In this document: positions 7,532-14,370 of the stretch, piece by piece
Layout: each line of letters begins with the position of its first letter
How positions within the stretch are numbered: position 1 is the first letter of the stretch
Assembly: GCA_949123685.1 (NCBI GenBank)
Contig: CASBHZ010000060.1
Coordinates: 1-17,599, forward strand
Reading direction: 5' to 3'
DNA: 17,599 bases
From: an uncultured Bacteroidales bacterium
GTDB taxonomy: Bacteria; Bacteroidota; Bacteroidia; Bacteroidales; Muribaculaceae
Program-made: the position numbers and the translations under genes
The notes under the pieces: model-generated
The model's input: only the letters and a program-made list of their open reading frames with translations
Told to the model about the DNA's origin: nothing
Database searches by the model: none

Positions 7532-8926
7532 TTAGCAGAAAATCAATTTTTCAAGTGCATAAATTCCAGCTCCTGCCAAATATCCGAGAAGTGCCACCCA
7601 TGTGAACTTTTTCAAATACCAGCCGAAACTGATTTTTTCGAGTCCCATTACTATCACGCCTGCTGCTGAACCTATGATGAGTATGGAGCCTCCGACACCG
7701 GCACAATATGACATAAGTTCCCAGAAAGTGCCGTCGATTATGAAATTGGCGGCATAGCCGGTTGCGGCAGGATCTGCAACGGGGTACATACCCATAACGC
7801 CGGCAACAAGGGGAACATTGTCTACGATAGCGGAAAGAACACCCAAAACGAGACCGATCCAATAAACGTTGTGGATCTCTTTGTCGAGATAACCGGCAAT
7901 GTCCGAGAGTATTCCGGTGCTTTGCAACACCGCCACCGCCATCAGGATTCCAAGGAAGAAAAGTATGGAGGGCATGTCTACCCTGGATATGACTTTAGGC
8001 AACCGCAGCTCTCGTGCCTGTTCCAACATTTTAGAATTATAGAAAATTTCAGTGAACACCCATAACGCACCCAGCACAAAAAGCATGCCCACGAACGGAG
8101 GGAGATGTGTTATTGATTTGAAAATCGGAACGAAGATCAGACCACCCACGCCAAGATAGAACATGGTGGCACGTTGGCTTGAAGTTATGAAAGAGTTTTT
8201 TTCCACCACGATATCGCGGGGTGGCAGATCTCCGGTGAGTTTCCGGCTGATAATGACCAGCGGCACGAGCATTGAAACTATTGAGGGCACGAGAACGAAA
8301 GAGAGCAAAGCCGGAGCCGTTATGTTCCCGCTCACCCATAGCATTATGGTGGTTATGTCACCGATCGGGCTCCATGCACCTCCGCTGTTTGCTGCGATTA
8401 TTATCATTCCGGCGTATAGCCATCGTTCCTCTTTCTGGGTAATAAGCTTGCGGAGCAGCATGAGCATCACTATTGATGTGGTGAGGTTGTCAAGTATTGC
8501 TGACATGAAAAAAGTCACGAAGCTTATTATCCAGAGCAGTTTGCGCTTGTTGCGGGTGTTGATGTGATCTGTTATCACGCGGAAACCTCCGTGCACATCC
8601 ACCATCTCCACAATGGTCATGGCTCCGATTAAGAAGAGCAGTGTCTGCATGATGTCTCCGAGATGCTCCACGATATCTACGTTCAGCACATACTGCAAAG
8701 CCTGTTCGTGTAGAGACTTGTTGGCGAGAGTCGGATGGGTGTCAAGGAAATGACGGAAGTTGTCGGCGGAAATCACGGGAACTACCGATTCTGCCCCCAT
8801 GGCATATATTATCCACATAAGCATCCCGAGCAAAAGCGCGGAAGCGGTTTTGTCAACACGTAAGGGGTGTTCGAGCGCTATCGCGAGATAGCCTACAATG
8901 AATAAAACAAGCAGTGCCGTCAGCAT
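7532..8926 (-). CDS. nhaD: NhaD-type Na+/H+ antiporter
   Basis: This inner-membrane antiporter of the ion-transporter (ArsB/NhaD) superfamily exchanges cytoplasmic Na+ or Li+ for protons. It has 464 residues and many hydrophobic segments. Signatures include SAILDNLTT (142-150, D146 N147) and its inverted-repeat counterpart SAIVDNVPLVAG (365-376, D369 N370). It also has the polar re-entrant loops AANSGGAWSPIGDITT (178-193) and GGSILIIGSAAGV (412-424). These are the expected ion-binding and hairpin motifs of the family. The start MLTALLVLFIVGYLAI leads directly into the first membrane helix. The gene is first in a two-gene unit with the downstream glycosyltransferase and is transcribed divergently from the sirtuin gene. 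The family call is firm. Ion specificity is inferred. Confidence 0.94.
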   Translation of the reverse strand: MLTALLVLFIVGYLAIALEHPLRVDKTASALLLGMLMWIIYAMGAESVVPVISADNFRHFLDTHPTLANKSLHEQALQYVLNVDIVEHLGDIMQTLLFLIGAMTIVEMVDVHGGFRVITDHINTRNKRKLLWIISFVTFFMSAILDNLTTSIVMLMLLRKLITQKEERWLYAGMIIIAANSGGAWSPIGDITTIMLWVSGNITAPALLSFVLVPSIVSMLVPLVIISRKLTGDLPPRDIVVEKNSFITSSQRATMFYLGVGGLIFVPIFKSITHLPPFVGMLFVLGALWVFTEIFYNSKMLEQARELRLPKVISRVDMPSILFFLGILMAVAVLQSTGILSDIAGYLDKEIHNVYWIGLVLGVLSAIVDNVPLVAGVMGMYPVADPAATGYAANFIIDGTFWELMSYCAGVGGSILIIGSAAGVIVMGLEKISFGWYLKKFTWVALLGYLAGAGIYALEKLIFC

Positions 8927-8972
8927 GAGGAATCTAAGGTTTGAAGATGTGAAACAGATTGTTAATTTCGGG

Positions 8973-9004
8973 CAAAATTAGATAAAAAAGCATAATTAAA
9001 GAAA
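8973..9004 (-). promoter_or_regulatory. Promoter of nhaD
   Basis: On the minus strand TAATTTTG (8980-8973) matches TAnnTTTG. Exactly 20 bp upstream lies TTTC (9004-9001), one mismatch from the -33 TTTG. The predicted leader before the nhaD ATG (8926) is about 40 nt. Confidence 0.6.
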
Positions 9005-9127
9005 TTTTTCCATAATTCATTTTTGATGTTTTGCGGATATGTTATATGGCATATTTTTATTAGTTATAAAACATGATTTAGAGATGTTAAAATTTTAAGG
9101 TTTGCCTCCGAAATTGAAAAATTTATC
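8981..9127. other. Divergent intergenic region between nhaD and the sirtuin gene
   Basis: This AT-rich stretch separates two divergent promoters. A short dyad ATATG/CATAT (9037-9041 with 9050-9054) is present but weak. I see no small gene or RNA that I can support. Confidence 0.5.
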
Positions 9128-9135
9128 TATATTTG
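9101..9135 (+). promoter_or_regulatory. Probable promoter of the sirtuin gene
   Basis: TATATTTG at 9128-9135 fits TAnnTTTG. A TTTG at 9101-9104 is upstream with a 23-bp spacer, longer than the usual 19-20. The -7 element ends 19 bp before the ATG at 9155, so the 5' leader would be very short. Confidence 0.5.
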
Positions 9136-9154
9136 CTAAATAAACAGATTAGCG

Positions 9155-9874
9155 ATGAAAACAAAACCAATATTGGTGGTTTCGACCGGTGCCGGTATCA
9201 GTGCGGAAAGCGGAATTACCACCTTCCGGGATGCCGGGGGCTTGTGGGAGAACTATCCTGTGATGCAGGTTGCTTCAGCAGACGGTTTCGCGAAAGATCC
9301 GGAGCTTGTGCATAATTTCTACAATGCTCGCAGAAAGCAGCTTATTAATGCGTTGCCTAACGATGCTCACAAGGCATTGGCTGATCTCGAAAAAGATTTT
9401 GATGTTTACGTTATTACTCAGAATGTCGATGATCTTCACGAACGCGCCGGTTCGAGTAAAGTGCTTCATCTTCATGGTGAACTTATGAAAATTCGGTCTG
9501 TCGCAAATCCCGATTATATCGAGAGCCTTGATATGGAACATCTGGAGACGACTCCCGCCACGCGTGGTCGCAACGGTGACTTGATGCGTCCGCATATAGT
9601 GTTTTTTCAGGAGCCTGTGCCCAATATCGAGAAGGCGGTAGAGATAGTCCATATGGCAGACGTGTTTGTGGTGATAGGCACCTCTTTGGTTGTCTATCCT
9701 GCTGCCGGGTTGATTCAGTGTGTGCGTTCCGGCGTCCCTGTTTTCTATATAGACCCGAATCCGGCGTCTACTGCAGGAGTGCCCGGTGTCACTGTAATTA
9801 AGGAAAAAGCTACAGAGGGGATGCGTTGTCTGTCAAAGATTCTTGACGCATATGTTGAACAACATAGGAAATAA
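9155..9874 (+). CDS. cobB: NAD-dependent protein deacylase, class III sirtuin (CobB/SIRT5-like), zinc-site cysteines absent
   Basis: This Sir2-family enzyme removes acyl groups from lysine side chains, consuming NAD+ and releasing nicotinamide and O-acyl-ADP-ribose. It has 239 residues. The NAD-binding motifs are GAGISAESGITTFRDAGG (12-29) and TQNVDDLHERAG (88-99). The catalytic histidine is H107 in HLHGEL. The Y56-x-x-R59 pair in FYNARRKQ is the class III signature that binds the carboxylate of succinyl- or malonyl-lysine, so desuccinylase activity is expected. Between H107 and RPHIVFF (145-151) there are no cysteines at all, whereas classical sirtuins have four zinc ligands there. From memory, several Bacteroidetes homologues also lack them. 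The gene has its own promoter and lies 94 bp upstream of korD on the same strand. Confidence 0.93.
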   Translation: MKTKPILVVSTGAGISAESGITTFRDAGGLWENYPVMQVASADGFAKDPELVHNFYNARRKQLINALPNDAHKALADLEKDFDVYVITQNVDDLHERAGSSKVLHLHGELMKIRSVANPDYIESLDMEHLETTPATRGRNGDLMRPHIVFFQEPVPNIEKAVEIVHMADVFVVIGTSLVVYPAAGLIQCVRSGVPVFYIDPNPASTAGVPGVTVIKEKATEGMRCLSKILDAYVEQHRK

Positions 9875-9899
9875 GGTATTTCCTGAGAGAAAAAATCAT

Positions 9900-9907
9900 T
9901 ACCTTTG
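9900..9907 (+). promoter_or_regulatory. -7 promoter element of the kor operon
   Basis: TACCTTTG matches TAnnTTTG and is identical to the -7 element of the efflux operon. No TTTG is found 20 bp upstream (9876-9879 reads GTAT). It lies 26 bp after the sirtuin stop, so korDABC can be transcribed separately from the sirtuin gene. Confidence 0.55.
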
Positions 9908-9933
9908 TCACAGATGCATATCGCATCTATGAC
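9907..9933. promoter_or_regulatory. 27-bp dyad in the kor leader (candidate operator or 5' hairpin)
   Basis: The arms GTCA-C-AGATGC (9907-9917) and GCATCT-A-TGAC (9923-9933) are complementary at 10 of 11 positions around a 5-nt centre (ATATC). The dyad overlaps the last base of the -7 element and covers the expected transcription start. No T-run follows, so it is not a normal intrinsic terminator of the sirtuin gene. Confidence 0.6.
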
Positions 9934-9968
9934 AACCACAAGATCTAACCAAAAAACACTATAACAAT

Positions 9969-10199
9969 ATGGCAAAAATCAGAGGAGCGATCACCGTGAA
10001 CATCGAAAGATGCAAAGGGTGCAATCTTTGTGTCGTGGCATGCCCCACGAAGACTCTGTCGTTACAGCCCAATGAGGTGAACGACCGTGGCTACCATTAC
10101 GCTTATATGGCTAATCCGGAGAGTTGCACCGGGTGTTGCTCGTGCGCTTGGGTTTGTCCCGATGCGTGCATTGAGGTTTATCGCAAGCGTATCGACTGA
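9969..10199 (+). CDS. korD: 2-oxoacid:ferredoxin oxidoreductase, delta subunit (2[4Fe-4S] ferredoxin)
   Basis: This small iron-sulfur subunit passes electrons from the catalytic core of a 2-oxoacid:ferredoxin oxidoreductase to soluble ferredoxin. It has 76 residues with two cluster motifs. The first is C15-x2-C18-x2-C21-x3-C25-P, and the second is C53-x2-C56-x2-C59-x3-C63-P. Two additional cysteines (C57 and C67) flank the second site. It is first in the korDABC run, as in many anaerobes and epsilonproteobacteria where a separate delta subunit precedes alpha, beta and gamma. The role is firm from motif and context. The alternative is a free ferredoxin that merely shares the operon. Confidence 0.92.
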   Translation: MAKIRGAITVNIERCKGCNLCVVACPTKTLSLQPNEVNDRGYHYAYMANPESCTGCCSCAWVCPDACIEVYRKRID

Positions 10200-10259
10200 T
10201 CCGTTTGTGCAAATAATCATTCTAACCATTCCAACCAAGAAAACACAACGACAAGGAAT

Positions 10260-11348
10260 ATGAAAGAAGAAGTGAGACTAATGAAAGGGAACGAGGCGAT
10301 AGCCCACGCCGCTATCCGTTATGGATGTGATGGCTATTTCGGCTATCCTATCACTCCGCAGTCGGAGGTGCTCGAGACCCTTGAAGAGCTGATGCCGTGG
10401 GAGACCACAGGCATGGTAGTGCTTCAGGCCGAATCGGAGGTTGCAGCCATCAATATGGTTTATGGCGGTGCAGCCAGCGGCAAGGCAGTAATGACCTCTT
10501 CTTCCTCTCCGGGCGTCAGCCTGAAGCAGGAAGGAATCTCCTATATCGCCGCGTCCTCTCTGCCGGCATTGATACTCAACGTGATGCGTGGAGGTCCCGG
10601 CCTCGGCACCATCCAGCCATCTCAGGCTGATTATTTCCAGGCTGTAAAAGGCGGCGGACATGGTGATTACCACCTTATTGTCCTTGCTCCCTCAACAGTG
10701 CAGGAAATGGTGGATTTTGTAGGTCTCGGCTTCGACCTTGCCTTCAAATACAGTAATCCCGCTATGATTCTTGCTGACGGTATAGTTGGTCAGATGATGG
10801 AGAAGGTGGTTCTTCCGGAGCAGCGTCCCCGCCGTTCTGAGGATGAACTTCGCCGTCAGTGCCCCTGGGCAACGTCCGGACGTAAGGATGGTCGCAAGCG
10901 CAATGTGGTTACATCTCTTGAGCTTGAGTCATCCAAAATGGAGGTGATCAATCATAAGTTGCAGGAACGTTATCGTGAAATAGAGAAAAATGAGACACGT
11001 TGGGAAGAGATCGGTGTTGAAGGTGCCGATTATCTGATCGTGGCGTTTGGATCTATAGCGCGTATTTGTGATAAAGCTCGTGAGATTGCAGCCGAGAAAG
11101 GAATAAAGGTCGGCATTGTCCGTCCGATAACCCTTTGGCCTTTCCCGTCGGATGCGATAAATAAGGCAGCAGCCGGCAAGAAAGGAGTCCTCGTGGTTGA
11201 ACTTAATGCAGGCCAGATGGTTGAAGACGTGCGCCTTGCAGTGCATGACAGCCTGCCTGTGGAGCATTTCGGCCGTATGGGCGGTATAATTCCGAGTCCC
11301 GAAGAGGTTGTGACTGCAATTGAAGAGAAAATAATCAACAAGAAATAA
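10260..11348 (+). CDS. korA: 2-oxoacid:ferredoxin oxidoreductase, alpha subunit (KorA/VorB-like)
   Basis: This is one of the two subunits forming the thiamine-dependent active site. Together the complex oxidatively decarboxylates a 2-oxoacid to an acyl-CoA and reduces ferredoxin. It has 362 residues. The pyrimidine-binding domain includes GYPITPQSE (28-36), QAESEVAAINMVYGGAASG (56-74), TSSSSPG (79-85) and RGGPGLGTIQPSQAD (110-124). The C-terminal part contains the transketolase-like segment YLIVAFGSIAR near 259-269. This subunit resembles both 2-oxoglutarate (Kor) and 3-methyl-2-oxobutanoate (Vor) enzymes, and sequence by eye does not separate them. Oxoglutarate is favoured because Bacteroidales use it to make biosynthetic 2-oxoglutarate or succinyl-CoA. 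The gap to korB is 22 bp. Confidence 0.9.
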   Translation: MKEEVRLMKGNEAIAHAAIRYGCDGYFGYPITPQSEVLETLEELMPWETTGMVVLQAESEVAAINMVYGGAASGKAVMTSSSSPGVSLKQEGISYIAASSLPALILNVMRGGPGLGTIQPSQADYFQAVKGGGHGDYHLIVLAPSTVQEMVDFVGLGFDLAFKYSNPAMILADGIVGQMMEKVVLPEQRPRRSEDELRRQCPWATSGRKDGRKRNVVTSLELESSKMEVINHKLQERYREIEKNETRWEEIGVEGADYLIVAFGSIARICDKAREIAAEKGIKVGIVRPITLWPFPSDAINKAAAGKKGVLVVELNAGQMVEDVRLAVHDSLPVEHFGRMGGIIPSPEEVVTAIEEKIINKK

Positions 11349-11370
11349 TAACCTCCAAAAGAAAGCAAAA

Positions 11371-12132
11371 ATGGAAATTGAAGATATCATTTGTCCGGAA
11401 AACAAGGTTTATAGCAAGCCTGAGCTTCTCGAAGAGGTTCATATGCATTATTGCCCAGGCTGTAGTCATGGCGTGATTCATAAGCTTCTTGCAGAAGTGA
11501 TTCAAGAGATGGGACTGACGGATAAGACCGTAGGTGTTTCACCGGTAGGTTGTGCCGTGTTTGCATACAATTACATAGACGTAGACTGGGTTGAGGCAGC
11601 TCATGGTCGTGCGCCTGCCGTGGCTACTGCCGTTTCACGCCTTTGGCCCGAGAATGTGGTATTCACGTATCAGGGTGACGGAGACATGTCTGCAATCGGA
11701 ACGGCAGAATCCATTCACGCTGCCAATCGTGGCGAGAACATAGTCATGATATTCGTGAACAACGCTATATATGGTATGACAGGAGGTCAGATGGCTCCCA
11801 CTACGCTGGTTGGTCAGAAGACTGCCACTACGCCTTATGGACGTAGGGTAGACCTTAACGGTCATCCGCTGGAAATAACTAACCTGATGGCTATTCTCGA
11901 CGGAACATGCTATGTTACCCGCCAGGCGGTTCATACTCCTGCTGCTGTCCGTAAGACTAAAGCCTGTCTCAAGAAGGCATTCGAGAATGCTCTTGCAAAG
12001 AAAGGCACTTCGGTAGTGGAAGTTGTCGCTACTTGCAACTCGGGCTGGAAGATGTCACCTGAGAAAGCTAACCAATGGATGGAGGAGAACATGTTCCCGA
12101 AATATCCTCTTGGAGACCTTAAGAATGTGTAA
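11371..12132 (+). CDS. korB: 2-oxoacid:ferredoxin oxidoreductase, beta subunit (TPP-binding)
   Basis: This subunit binds thiamine pyrophosphate and Mg2+ and, in related enzymes, the iron-sulfur relay. It has 253 residues. The N-terminal CPGC (28-31) in HYCPGCSHG and C61 in SPVGCAVF are cluster-ligand candidates. The TPP motif starts at GDGDMSAIG (102-110) and extends to the NNAIYGMTGGQM segment (130-141), which gives the GDG-x(about 25)-NN pattern. The gene lies in the middle of korDABC with short gaps on both sides and no internal promoter visible. The start with an ATG 22 bp after korA is natural for the family. Confidence 0.93.
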   Translation: MEIEDIICPENKVYSKPELLEEVHMHYCPGCSHGVIHKLLAEVIQEMGLTDKTVGVSPVGCAVFAYNYIDVDWVEAAHGRAPAVATAVSRLWPENVVFTYQGDGDMSAIGTAESIHAANRGENIVMIFVNNAIYGMTGGQMAPTTLVGQKTATTPYGRRVDLNGHPLEITNLMAILDGTCYVTRQAVHTPAAVRKTKACLKKAFENALAKKGTSVVEVVATCNSGWKMSPEKANQWMEENMFPKYPLGDLKNV

Positions 12133-12152
12133 TTCGGCAAAATCATAAAGAA

Positions 12153-12689
12153 ATGAAAGAAGAAATTATTATAGCCGGATTCGGAGGACAGGGAGTCCTT
12201 TCGATGGGTAAGATCCTCGCTTATTCAGGTTTGATGGATGATAAGGAAGTCACATGGATGCCTTCTTATGGTCCGGAACAGCGCGGAGGAACTGCGAATG
12301 TGACCGTTATTCTTTCCGATGACAAGATTTCGTCTCCGGTGCTTGATCGCTATGATATTGTGATCGCCCTCAACCAGCAAAGTCTTGATAAATTCGGGGA
12401 GAAGGTGAAACCCGGCGGAATATTGATTTACGATACCAACGGTATTCACAAACATCCCAAACGTGAGGATATAAAGGTGTATCCTATCAATGCCATGGAA
12501 GCAACCCTTGAGATCGGCAATTCCAAAGCTTATAACATGGTTGTCATGGGCGCATTGCTCGAAGCTATGGATTATAAGCTTCCGATGGAGAACGTGATCA
12601 AGGGGTTGAAGAAATCCCTTCCGGAGCGTCATCACAAGCTTATTCCTCTAAACGAGCAGGCAATAGATAAAGGACGTAGCCTTATTTGA
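12153..12689 (+). CDS. korC: 2-oxoacid:ferredoxin oxidoreductase, gamma subunit
   Basis: This is the gamma subunit of the complex, which completes the CoA-binding side of the active site in this enzyme family. It has 178 residues, the normal length. Signatures are the Rossmann-like GFGGQGVLSMGK (9-20) and SYGPEQRGGTANV (38-50), both near-invariant in KorC/PorG proteins. It is the last gene of the operon, 20 bp after korB, and is followed 21 bp later by a strong hairpin terminator. Assignment to the family is firm. Substrate choice depends on the alpha and beta subunits. Confidence 0.93.
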   Translation: MKEEIIIAGFGGQGVLSMGKILAYSGLMDDKEVTWMPSYGPEQRGGTANVTVILSDDKISSPVLDRYDIVIALNQQSLDKFGEKVKPGGILIYDTNGIHKHPKREDIKVYPINAMEATLEIGNSKAYNMVVMGALLEAMDYKLPMENVIKGLKKSLPERHHKLIPLNEQAIDKGRSLI

Positions 12690-12710
12690 GTTTTATAAAA
12701 ATAAGCCGAT

Positions 12711-12752
12711 AAAAATATATCCACCTGAAAAAGCAGGTGGATATATTTTTTT
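12711..12752. terminator. Bidirectional intrinsic terminator between korC and the GH125 gene
   Basis: A perfect 17-bp stem pairs 12711-12727 with 12734-12750 around the 6-nt loop AAAAAG. The base is A-rich on one side and T-rich on the other, so both strands end in a T-run. It serves the plus-strand korDABC operon and the convergent minus-strand mannosidase gene, whose stop is at 12765. Confidence 0.92.
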
Positions 12753-12764
12753 ATCAGTATGTTT

Positions 12765-14225
12765 TTAGATATTGTTCAGCAGGTCGACTTTCCCCTCGTT
12801 TACGAGTTTAAGTATAAGCTCTCCGAAAAGGGTGTTTTGCCATGCGAACCATGGACGGGTGAAATTTGTGGCGTCGTCTTTGTGGAAAGATTCATGAATG
12901 AATCCGGTGCCCGCCTCAGTGTCCATTACCATCTTTATGCATTCGGCAATCTCTTTGTCGTCTTGGCTTGTAAAGGCTTTCATCATGATGCTCATGGGCC
13001 AGACCATGTCGTAGCCTATATGCGGTCCTCCGATACCTTCTCCTGCAACGCCTTTGAAGAAATAAGGATTACTTTGGCTCCATACAAACTTTCGAGTGTT
13101 GAGATATACTGGGTCATCGATATCCACATCGGAGAGATAAGGGAGTGAAAGCAGGCTTGGAGCGTTGGAATCGTCCATTAAGTATTGGTTGCCGAATCCG
13201 TCAACCTCGAAGGCGTATATAGGACCGAATTGCGGATGGTTGTTTATGGCATACTTCTTTAACGCCGTTTCCACCTCGTTTGCAAGGCTAATGCATTTTT
13301 TAGCCATTTCCGGCTTGCCGTTTACCTCTGTCAAAATCTCGGCAGCCTTCCTGAGCACTGAAACCGCGAAGAAATTCGAAGGGATAAGGAACTGCAATGT
13401 GGTTGCGTCGTCACTCGGACGGAATGCCGACACTATCAGTCCGCAGGGATTTACAGGAGATCCGAGCCCGTCGTTATTAAGAGTGTCAAGAGCTCGTTCT
13501 GTTTTTCTTTGGAAGCGGTAGGGACCTACGCCGTCTTTTCGTTGCTGCTCGGTGAATGTGATTAGTATTTTCTCCATAGCTTCGATCCATATTGAATCGA
13601 ATATGCCGGCATCACCTGTCACCTTCCAATATTCGTATGCAAGCCTTAACGGATAGCATAGGGAGTCTATTTCCCATTTCCTTTCATGCAGCTCGGGTTT
13701 CATGTCGGTCAGGTCGCTCATCCATTCTCCCCCTGTTGGCCCATCGTTGAAGGCATTTGCATAGGGATCGATTATAATGCATTTGAACTGGCGACGGATA
13801 ACGCCCTCTACCATATCCTTCAGTTTGCTGTCGGAATTGGCGAGCTGCACGTATGGCCATACCTGTGCTCCGGAATCTCGCAACCACATTGCGTGTATGT
13901 CACCGGTGTAGACGAAAGTGTCGTGCTTACCGTCTTCACCGATGCGGTAATGCACCGTGGTGTCGATAGTGTTCGGGAAACAATTCTCAAACATCCAGGC
14001 AAGTTTCTGGTTAGTAAGTAGCTTCTTTACCCGTTTGATTTCTTTTTCTACAGCTTCAGAATGGAAAAGTCTATCTTTCTTGGCAGGACGGTTTGTTTTT
14101 AAATTCTTGTACGCAGTCCTCACTACAGTGTTGTCATTGGCACATCTGGGTGCCTCGGCAGCGTATGCTCCGGAAACACTTGCGGATATGGCCGCGCAAG
14201 ATAGTGCGATAAGGAATCTGTTCAT
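12765..14225 (-). CDS. Secreted GH125 exo-alpha-1,6-mannosidase
   Basis: This metal-independent glycoside hydrolase family 125 (DUF1237) enzyme removes terminal alpha-1,6-linked mannose from N-glycan cores or yeast-type mannan. It has 486 residues with a Sec signal peptide (likely cleavage after A22, AYA-AE) and no lipobox, so a periplasmic location is expected. Family motifs are YTGDIHAMWLRDSGAQ (106-121), SAFRPSDDAT (266-275), MDDSNAPSLLSLPYL (350-364) and GFIHESF (441-447). From memory, the characterised Clostridium enzyme uses Asp220 as acid and Glu393 as base. D272 and E445 here have the same spacing of 173 and are the probable equivalents. It is the downstream neighbour of the hybrid regulator, on the same strand, and appears to have its own promoter. 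Confidence 0.93.
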   Translation of the reverse strand: MNRFLIALSCAAISASVSGAYAAEAPRCANDNTVVRTAYKNLKTNRPAKKDRLFHSEAVEKEIKRVKKLLTNQKLAWMFENCFPNTIDTTVHYRIGEDGKHDTFVYTGDIHAMWLRDSGAQVWPYVQLANSDSKLKDMVEGVIRRQFKCIIIDPYANAFNDGPTGGEWMSDLTDMKPELHERKWEIDSLCYPLRLAYEYWKVTGDAGIFDSIWIEAMEKILITFTEQQRKDGVGPYRFQRKTERALDTLNNDGLGSPVNPCGLIVSAFRPSDDATTLQFLIPSNFFAVSVLRKAAEILTEVNGKPEMAKKCISLANEVETALKKYAINNHPQFGPIYAFEVDGFGNQYLMDDSNAPSLLSLPYLSDVDIDDPVYLNTRKFVWSQSNPYFFKGVAGEGIGGPHIGYDMVWPMSIMMKAFTSQDDKEIAECIKMVMDTEAGTGFIHESFHKDDATNFTRPWFAWQNTLFGELILKLVNEGKVDLLNNI

Positions 14226-14244
14226 TATTAAAATATTTTATTTG

Positions 14245-14252
14245 CAAAATTA
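14245..14252 (-). promoter_or_regulatory. -7 promoter element of the GH125 gene
   Basis: On the minus strand TAATTTTG fits TAnnTTTG, 19 bp before the ATG at 14225. The position 20 bp upstream (14276-14273) reads TACA and not TTTG, which is consistent with an activator-dependent promoter such as a target of the adjacent hybrid regulator (inference). The rest of the gap up to 14370 is AT-rich and contains no gene that I can support. Confidence 0.5.
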
Positions 14253-14370
14253 GGAAGCCATATGCAAATAAATGTATGTTGGAATGACAACTGTGTACGT
14301 ATATATATGTATATGCGTTTGAATACACAACTGGCAAAAATGGAGACTATGGAAATATGGGAAATATTTC

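Noticed and set aside
9907..9933. Dyad after the sirtuin gene as a rho-independent terminator
   Set aside because: It has a mismatch in the stem and no following T-run on either strand, and it overlaps a -7 promoter element.
10278..10673. 131-residue minus-strand open frame inside korA
   Set aside because: It is antisense to a conserved enzyme and has no family features. It is a codon-usage shadow.
14281..14320. AT-alternating tract upstream of GH125 as a repeat element
   Set aside because: It is short, imperfect TA-rich DNA typical of a promoter region and not a defined repeat.
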